Part shown: piece after piece, positions 1 to 3,817 of the stretch
Layout of the letters: each line of letters opens with the position of its first letter
Position numbering within the stretch: position 1 is the first letter of the stretch
Notes under the pieces: generated by a model
What the model saw: only the letters and a program-made list of their open reading frames with translations
The model's database searches: none
Told to the model about the DNA's origin: nothing
Position numbers and translations under genes: made by a program
Assembly: GCA_023717585.1 (NCBI GenBank)
Contig: JAMQPJ010000409.1
Coordinates: 1-5,863, forward strand
From: Thermoanaerobaculia bacterium
GTDB taxonomy: Bacteria > Acidobacteriota > Thermoanaerobaculia > UBA5066
Length of the DNA stretch: 5,863 bases
Direction of reading: 5' to 3'

Positions 1-765
1 CTTGTCGCGATAGAGGAGCGCGGCGAGGATCCCGATGGCCGCGGAGGTCCCGCCGACCTGGTCCGCCACCCACAGCGCAGAGCGGGTGGGACGCCCGCCG
101 AACTCCTTCGGGAGGCCGGTGCCGTGGATGAACCCGCAGGCGGCCTGAGCCGTCGGGTCGAGGTTACCCGGCTTGTCCTTTGACGGACCCCACTGCCCCT
201 TCTGCCCCACCCAGGCGTAGACGAGCCGCGGGTTGATCTCCTTCAGCTGCCGGTAGCCGATGCCCCACGCGTCGAACTGTCCCGGCGGGTAGTTCTCGAT
301 CAGGACGTCGACGTGGACGGCGAGCTTCTTGAGGAGCTCGCGCCCCTCCGGCTTCTCGAGATCGAGGGTGATGGATTGCTTGTTCCTCATCTCGTGGAGG
401 AAGTGGAGGCCGATCGGCTCACCGGTCTCGGCATCCTTGAACATGTACTCCTTGCGCCCGAACGGCGTCTGCCACCGCAACGGGTCGCCGGCCGGCGGCT
501 CGCACTTGATCGTGTCGGCGCCCAGCTCGGAGAGCATCGAGGAGCACCAGTTGCCGATGATCATCCCCTTGGTCAGGTCGAGGACGCGGACCGTGGTGAG
601 GTTCTCGGGTTTCTTGAAGTTCTCGGACTGCCTGAGATCCCTTTCGAGGGAAAGGGGGTACTCCTTGGCCTGGTCCGACATCCCAGCGTAGACCTCGTCG
701 GGGGTCGGGATCGGAACCGCCGGCCAGGGAAGAACCTTGTGGCTGGGAAATCCGGGGTTAGCCAT
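1..765 (-). CDS. Class III (CaiB/BaiF family) CoA-transferase, N-terminal 255 residues, 3' end outside window
   Basis: Enzymes of this family move CoA from an acyl-CoA donor to a free carboxylic acid in the cytoplasm, through an aspartyl-CoA thioester. The reading frame is open from ATG at 765 to base 1, with AGGAGG (771-776) five bases upstream. Seen: the family's first beta-strand, VRVLDLT (59-65); ELGADTIKCEPPAGDP (80-95); RNKQSITLDLEKPEGRELL (127-145); the IENYPPG turn (156-162); INPRLVYAWV (177-186); and ALWVADQVGGTSAAIGILAAL (from 230). In the last, Asp235 aligns with the catalytic Asp169 of Oxalobacter Frc. Family members run about 400 residues, so roughly 40% is missing. Two oddities: about 55 extra residues precede the usual start, and positions matching Frc Gln17 and Tyr59 look like Met68 and His121, which argues against oxalate. 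It lies downstream of the OFA carrier in the same direction. The family is secure; the substrate is unknown. BbsE/F-, CaiB- or mesaconate-type activities cannot be separated here. Confidence 0.93.
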   Translation of the reverse strand, partial: MANPGFPSHKVLPWPAVPIPTPDEVYAGMSDQAKEYPLSLERDLRQSENFKKPENLTTVRVLDLTKGMIIGNWCSSMLSELGADTIKCEPPAGDPLRWQTPFGRKEYMFKDAETGEPIGLHFLHEMRNKQSITLDLEKPEGRELLKKLAVHVDVLIENYPPGQFDAWGIGYRQLKEINPRLVYAWVGQKGQWGPSKDKPGNLDPTAQAACGFIHGTGLPKEFGGRPTRSALWVADQVGGTSAAIGILAALLYRDK

Positions 766-868
766 TTGCACCTCCTGATCGTTGCGAGAAGGCCCTCGTC
801 CCCGCGGTGGCGCCGCCTCCAGAGGGGACTAGAACCGGGAATGACGTCGTAACCAGAACGTTGGACAT
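758..868 (-). other. Possible 36-residue upstream ORF overlapping the CoA-transferase start
   Basis: An ATG at 868-866 opens 36 codons (begins MSNVLVTTSFPVLVPSGGG, ends GGANG) and stops at TAA 760-758. That stop lies inside the second and third codons of the CoA-transferase, so the two frames overlap by 8 bases. A weak TAAGGTG sits three bases before the ATG. The arrangement would allow translational coupling, but the peptide has no recognisable family and such an overlap can arise by chance. It is recorded as a possibility only. Confidence 0.15.
771..776 (-). promoter_or_regulatory. Ribosome binding site of the CoA-transferase gene
   Basis: On the minus strand AGGAGG is followed by TGCAA and then ATG (765-763). 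This near-perfect Shine-Dalgarno match with 5-nt spacing fixes the start at 765, so the N-terminal extension of about 55 residues is probably translated rather than a mis-called start. A later in-frame Met29 has no comparable site. Confidence 0.8.
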
Positions 869-899
869 GGGCACCTTACTTATTTGATGAGCTTAGTGA

Positions 900-940
900 G
901 GCCCACGGGACCGGATCGAGGAACTCCGATCGCGTGGGCC
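900..940 (-). terminator. Intercistronic hairpin between carrier and CoA-transferase (attenuator or terminator-like)
   Basis: Perfect 8-bp arms GGCCCACG (900-907) and CGTGGGCC (933-940) enclose a second inverted pair, GATCG (914-918) and CGATC (927-931). It starts about 30 bases past the carrier stop codon, in the transcribed direction. No U-tract follows on the minus strand, so it is not a textbook intrinsic terminator. It may be a partial terminator or an mRNA 3'-end stabiliser that gives carrier and transferase unequal expression. The rest of the 766-969 gap shows no convincing promoter. Confidence 0.5.
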
Positions 941-969
941 CGAACGCTAGTCGAGTCTTCAGTTCGTCG

Positions 970-2202
970 TCAAGCAGTCTCCGCGACCGGCTTCGGGGGC
1001 TTCGCGATGAGCGTCAGGATGATCCCCACGACGCAGGCGCCCGCGGTGATGTACATCGCGTTCGTGAAGGCTCCGGTCTGCGTCTTGATGAAGTCGATCA
1101 TGAAGGGCCCGCCCACGCCGGCGACGCCCCACGCGGTGAACAGGTAGCCGTAGTTCGCTCCGAGCGACTTCGTGCCGAAGTAGTCCGCCGTGAGCGAGGG
1201 CATCAGAGCGAGGTATCCGCCGTAGGCGAAGCCGACCGAGCAGACACCCACGAGCCACAGCATGAACGTGTTGCTGTTCGGGAGCACGAAGACGAAGGCG
1301 AGGATATAGAGGACGAAACACGCGACGATCGTCTTCGTCCGTCCGAGCTTGTCCGAAACGCTCCCCCAGAAGCGCCGCCCGCTGCCGTTCAGGAGGGCCA
1401 TCGTGCCCAGCCCGGCGGCAGCCGTCGCCTTGTCGAGCTTGGCCACCTCGACGCCGATCGGGACCGCCTGGCCGATGATCATGAGTCCGGCGGCCGCGCC
1501 GATGAAGTAAAGGAACCAGAGGGTCCAGAACGAGCTGGTCTTGATGATCTCGTTCGGCAGGTAGTTCGTCTTGACGACCTGCGCGCCCGGCGCCGGGGCA
1601 GGAGGATTCCACCCGGCGGGCTTGTAGCCGGCAGGCGGGACCTTGAAGATGGCGGCCGCGCCGCAGACGAAAACGAGCATGATGGCCGAAACGGTATAGA
1701 ACGTCGTCGCGATTCCGCTGCTCGCGATCATCTTGCTCAGCAGCGGTCCGAAGACGAGCGTCCCGGCGCCGAAGCCGAAGACCGCGAGCCCGGTGATCGT
1801 GCCTCGTTTGTCGGGGAACCACTTGATGCACGTGGCGATTGGCGTCACGTATGCGAACCCGACGCCGAGGCCTCCGAGGACTCCGTAGCCGAAGATCAGT
1901 CCGCCGAGGTCCTTGTACATTGCGCCGGCGACCGCGGCCCCGAGGGCGAGGAGTACCCCGCCGACGATCCCGACCTTACTCGGGCCCGCCTTGTCCTGCC
2001 AGCGGCCGGCGATGATCATGCCGACCGCGAAGAAGAAGAGCGAGGCCATGTACGGATAGCCGGCCTGCTTGACCGTGTAGCCGACCTCCTTCATCAACGG
2101 ACCCCTCACGACGCTGTAGGCGTACAGGATGCCGAGGCACAGCTGCATTACGAGCGCCGCCCCAACCATGATCCACCGATTGGTTACCTTCTCCTCCGTC
2201 AT
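970..2202 (-). CDS. OFA-family MFS transporter (oxalate:formate antiporter-like carboxylate carrier)
   Basis: Complete 410-residue inner-membrane carrier with about 12 hydrophobic segments (roughly 10-31, 48-67, 77-95, 98-122, 136-160, 166-186, 224-246, 262-282, 288-308, 312-334, 349-372, 380-400), the usual length for the family. OFA traits: NRWIMVGAALVMQ (8-20) with LYAYSV (26-31); MFS motif A, GRWQDKAGPSK (66-76), repeated as GSVSDKLGRTK (280-290); and KWFPDKRGTITGLAVFGFGAG (from 127). A Pro-rich central loop (188-209) precedes FWTLW (225-229). The TM8 arginine matching OxlT Arg272 is kept (R276, in NGSGRRFWG), but the TM11 site of OxlT Lys355 is Trp358 (FTAWG). The family is firm; oxalate as substrate is unlikely. 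The start is set by AAGGAGG four bases before the ATG. The CoA-transferase lies 204 bp downstream and the porin is divergent, which suggests uptake of an acid that is then CoA-activated. Confidence 0.93.
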   Translation of the reverse strand: MTEEKVTNRWIMVGAALVMQLCLGILYAYSVVRGPLMKEVGYTVKQAGYPYMASLFFFAVGMIIAGRWQDKAGPSKVGIVGGVLLALGAAVAGAMYKDLGGLIFGYGVLGGLGVGFAYVTPIATCIKWFPDKRGTITGLAVFGFGAGTLVFGPLLSKMIASSGIATTFYTVSAIMLVFVCGAAAIFKVPPAGYKPAGWNPPAPAPGAQVVKTNYLPNEIIKTSSFWTLWFLYFIGAAAGLMIIGQAVPIGVEVAKLDKATAAAGLGTMALLNGSGRRFWGSVSDKLGRTKTIVACFVLYILAFVFVLPNSNTFMLWLVGVCSVGFAYGGYLALMPSLTADYFGTKSLGANYGYLFTAWGVAGVGGPFMIDFIKTQTGAFTNAMYITAGACVVGIILTLIAKPPKPVAETA

Positions 2203-2206
2203 GAAA

Positions 2207-2213
2207 CCTCCTT
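2207..2213 (-). promoter_or_regulatory. Ribosome binding site of the OFA carrier
   Basis: The minus strand reads TTAAGGAGG, then TTTC, then ATG. The match to the anti-Shine-Dalgarno is full length, with a short 4-nt spacer. The divergent porin gene carries the same TTAAGGAGG-type site, hinting at similarly strong translation of both genes. Confidence 0.8.
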
Positions 2214-2300
2214 AAGGTGTCGAGAGAACGAGATTCGGCAAAACTCCGGCCGGAACATCAGAAGCAGCAAAGACTCCATTTCCAGTTCGATCCGGACAAC

Positions 2301-2321
2301 TGTGCCGCGTTAACGCACACA
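2301..2321. promoter_or_regulatory. Candidate operator dyad upstream of the OFA carrier
   Basis: GCGTTAACGC (2307-2316) is a perfect 10-bp palindrome. The flanks also form inverted arms, TGTGC (2301-2305) and GCACA (2315-2319), separated by 9 bp. It lies about 100 bp upstream of the carrier ATG, where a regulator of the minus-strand promoter could bind. The arms resemble CRP half-sites (TGTGA/TCACA), but the 9-bp spacing does not fit CRP. The regulator is unknown. Confidence 0.3.
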
Positions 2322-2351
2322 TGGAAGTGACGCCCGGTTTTTCCGGACGGC

Positions 2352-2383
2352 CGGCAGCCGCCTTGAGTGAGGCCGGGCTGCCG
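2352..2383. repeat. Long GC-rich inverted repeat (hairpin)
   Basis: Outer arms CGGCAGCC (2352-2359) and GGCTGCCG (2376-2383) pair perfectly. Inside, GCCT (2360-2363) pairs with AGGC (2370-2373), leaving a 6-nt loop and a 2-nt bulge (CG, 2374-2375). Neither strand has a T-tract after it, so it is not a standard terminator. It could be a leader-RNA structure of the carrier transcript, if that starts further upstream, or a remnant intergenic repeat. Confidence 0.45.
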
Positions 2384-2440
2384 CTGCGCCAAAGCGCGGA
2401 GCGGACTCCGTATCCTGAATTCATAGCAAGCAAGACTGGG

Positions 2441-2461
2441 CGGGAGTCTTTCAGACTCCCG
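2441..2461. repeat. Perfect 9-bp-stem hairpin with 3-nt loop
   Basis: CGGGAGTCT (2441-2449), loop TTC, then AGACTCCCG (2453-2461), with no mismatch. As RNA it would be a tight stem-loop; as DNA it is a compact operator-like dyad. Neither side has a following U-tract. It lies 30 bp from the larger dyad at 2491-2514 and upstream of the candidate porin promoter, so it may be a second regulator site. Confidence 0.45.
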
Positions 2462-2490
2462 GTCGAAGTCAAGAGAAAAAACTGGCACGC

Positions 2491-2514
2491 CGGATTATGC
2501 AGATGCATCATCCG
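2491..2514. promoter_or_regulatory. 24-bp near-perfect dyad, candidate regulator binding site
   Basis: Left arm CGGATTATGCA (2491-2501), centre GA, right arm TGCATCATCCG (2504-2514). Ten of the eleven arm positions are complementary; only T2496/C2509 fails. Its centre is about 30 bp upstream of the candidate -35 (2532-2537) and about 65 bp before the expected transcription start, typical for an activator. The even-length symmetry does not match the LysR T-N11-A pattern centred here. The regulator family is unknown. Confidence 0.5.
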
Positions 2515-2531
2515 AAACCAGAAGATTCCTG

Positions 2532-2561
2532 TTGACCCCGAATCCACTACGTGGCTATCGT
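2532..2561 (+). promoter_or_regulatory. Candidate sigma-70-type promoter of the porin gene
   Basis: TTGACC (2532-2537, 5 of 6 to the -35 consensus), an 18-bp spacer, then TATCGT (2556-2561, 4 of 6 to TATAAT). Initiation would fall near 2568, leaving a leader of about 55 nt before the GTG start. The leader holds a short GCCG/CGGC hairpin (2588-2600) ahead of the ribosome binding site. The call rests on two hexamers only. Confidence 0.4.
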
Positions 2562-2611
2562 CCCCCCCATAGATGCGCTTTTGTCGTGCCGCTCATCGGC
2601 GTGCTGACTTT

Positions 2612-2618
2612 AAGGAGG
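2612..2618 (+). promoter_or_regulatory. Ribosome binding site that selects the GTG start of the porin
   Basis: AAGGAGG followed by AAGGT and then GTG at 2624-2626, a 5-nt spacer. The in-frame ATG at 2573 has no purine-rich site upstream and would put 17 charged residues before the signal peptide, so GTG is preferred. Confidence 0.8.
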
Positions 2619-2623
2619 AAGGT

Positions 2624-3760
2624 GTGCGTTCAAAGATTCGCGCGAATCGATTCGCCCTCGTTTCCCTTGCCCTGCTCATCGCGCTTTTGCCGGCAGTCGC
2701 GAATGGGCAGGCCATCATCAAGGTCAACGACAACGTCAACTTCAGGCTCGGCATCGTGCTGCAGGCGTGGGCGGACTGGAACGGCCAGTCCAACGCCACG
2801 GGTGAGACGGACGGGTTCCAGCAGAACCTGTTCCTGCGCCGAGCCAGGTTCCTCGTCGGCGGGCAGGTCGCGAAGGACGTCACGTTCTTCTTCATGACCG
2901 ACAACGCGAACCTCGGCAAGTCGACGCAGACCACGGCGCCCGGCGCGACCGGCGGCAAGGCGCCGGCCACAGGCTTCGTCGTTCAGGACGCGTTCGTCGA
3001 GTGGGCGATCGCGAACGAGTTCCGGCTCCAGGGCGGCCTCATCCTCATTCCGCTCTGCCGCAACTGCAACTCGAGCGCTCACCTCCTCGCCTCGATGGAC
3101 TACGGAACCTGGTCGTTCCAGGAGAGCGCCTCGACGCAGTCCTCCACCGGGCGCGACACGGGCTTCCAGGCGAGGGGCTATCTCGCGGGCGACCACCTCG
3201 AGTACAGGGCAGGCGCCTATTCCGGCTTCCGCGCCCCGGGCGTGAAGAACTCGTTCCGGTTCGCGGGACGCCTCCAGTACAACGTGTTCGACGTCGAGAA
3301 GGGCCAGTTCTACCCGGGCGTGTACTTCGGCAAGAAGAAGATCCTCGCGATCGGCGCCGGCTACGACTCGCAGAGCGATTACAGCGCCTGGGCAGGCGAC
3401 ATCTTCTTCGACTATCCGGTTGGAAAGAACGGCATCACGGCGCAGGTCGACTACGTCCACTACGACGGTGGCGTGACGTTCAACACGGCCGCGCTCTTCA
3501 AGCAGGACGACCTGTTCGTCGAGGCCGGATTCTTCCTGAGCGGGCCCAAGATCATGCCGTTTGCTCGCTACGAGATACTGGATTACGAGGGCGTGAACAA
3601 CGTGCTCAACAGGACCAAGTACCAGGGCGGCATCGGCTATTACCCTTACGGCTCCAACTTCAACATCAAAGCCGGGTTCACGCGCACGGAGGCCCCGAAC
3701 AACCCGAACGTGGCCTCGACGAACCAGTACACGGTCCAGATCCAGGTCTTCTACTACTGA
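2624..3760 (+). CDS. Outer-membrane beta-barrel porin, OprO/OprP (phosphate-selective porin)-like
   Basis: Predicted 378-residue outer-membrane channel that admits small, probably anionic solutes to the periplasm. From GTG at 2624 the protein opens with a classic Sec signal peptide: basic MRSKIRANRF (1-10), a hydrophobic core (11-22), and likely cleavage after GQA (28-30). Mature features: VNFRLGIVLQAWADWN (38-53), LRRARFLVGGQVAKDVTFFF (71-90), alternating polar/hydrophobic strands with many aromatic residues, Gly-rich turns, and a C-terminal strand ending in aromatics (QVFYY), the usual BAM recognition signal. The RRARF...G.V.KD segment is typical of PF07396-type porins, but anion specificity cannot be read from sequence. 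An unusual pair, C145 and C148 (CRNC), sits in a turn after LILIP. The gene is divergent from the OFA carrier and has its own promoter and dyad. Gene reality and localisation are firm; the exact family is moderately sure. Confidence 0.88.
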   Translation: MRSKIRANRFALVSLALLIALLPAVANGQAIIKVNDNVNFRLGIVLQAWADWNGQSNATGETDGFQQNLFLRRARFLVGGQVAKDVTFFFMTDNANLGKSTQTTAPGATGGKAPATGFVVQDAFVEWAIANEFRLQGGLILIPLCRNCNSSAHLLASMDYGTWSFQESASTQSSTGRDTGFQARGYLAGDHLEYRAGAYSGFRAPGVKNSFRFAGRLQYNVFDVEKGQFYPGVYFGKKKILAIGAGYDSQSDYSAWAGDIFFDYPVGKNGITAQVDYVHYDGGVTFNTAALFKQDDLFVEAGFFLSGPKIMPFARYEILDYEGVNNVLNRTKYQGGIGYYPYGSNFNIKAGFTRTEAPNNPNVASTNQYTVQIQVFYY

Positions 3761-3776
3761 CATCTCCGCGCGGCTC

Positions 3777-3799
3777 CGCGGGGCGATCGGCGCCCCGCG
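3777..3799. terminator. GC-rich hairpin in the convergent gap, likely bidirectional terminator
   Basis: CGCGGGGCG (3777-3785) and CGCCCCGCG (3791-3799) form a perfect 9-bp stem with a 5-nt loop. It lies between the porin stop (3760) and the stop of the convergent minus-strand gene (3818). There is no T-tract on either side, so it would be a U-less terminator-like structure or an mRNA 3'-end stabiliser serving both genes. Confidence 0.55.
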
Positions 3800-3817
3800 T
3801 GAGCCCGGAGCGCTCGT

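Larger units (their letters stand above)
2203..2623. promoter_or_regulatory. Divergent control region between carrier and porin
   Basis: About 420 bp without a credible gene, much longer than needed for two promoters. In order it holds a dyad with a GCGTTAACGC core (2301-2321), a long GC-rich hairpin (2352-2383), a 9-bp-stem hairpin (2441-2461), a 24-bp near-perfect dyad (2491-2514), a candidate sigma-70-type promoter toward the porin (2532-2561) and the porin ribosome binding site. No convincing -35/-10 pair was found for the carrier. The short ORFs that cross this stretch lack ribosome binding sites and sensible protein sequence. Confidence 0.6.

Noticed and set aside
970..2202. Naming the carrier oxlT and the transferase frc
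   Set aside because: The OFA and class III families are clear, but the lysine needed for oxalate in OxlT is Trp here and Frc-specific residues seem absent, so the symbols would overstate function.
934..2313. Long plus-strand open frame (459 codons) over the carrier gene
   Set aside because: It is antisense to the OFA carrier, and its product is a charged Arg/Asp/Glu-rich string typical of the opposite strand of a GC-rich gene, with no domain.
2444..2472. TTGACT on the minus strand (2472-2467) as a -35 for the carrier
   Set aside because: At 16-18 bp spacing there is no acceptable -10 element; the spacer runs into the 2441-2461 hairpin.
2482..2501. Sigma-54 promoter (TGGCACG ... TGCA) upstream of the porin
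   Set aside because: The GG-to-GC distance is 15 rather than 12 bases, which sigma-54 does not tolerate. The TGCA belongs to the 24-bp dyad instead.
2573..2623. ATG at 2573 as the porin start
   Set aside because: No ribosome binding site precedes it. The 17 added residues would mask the signal peptide, and the GTG at 2624 has an ideal AAGGAGG.
2630..3763. Long minus-strand open frame over the porin gene, and a plus-strand frame at 3001-3870
   Set aside because: Both are shadows of the porin, which has a signal peptide, barrel strands and a good ribosome binding site. The shadows have none of these.
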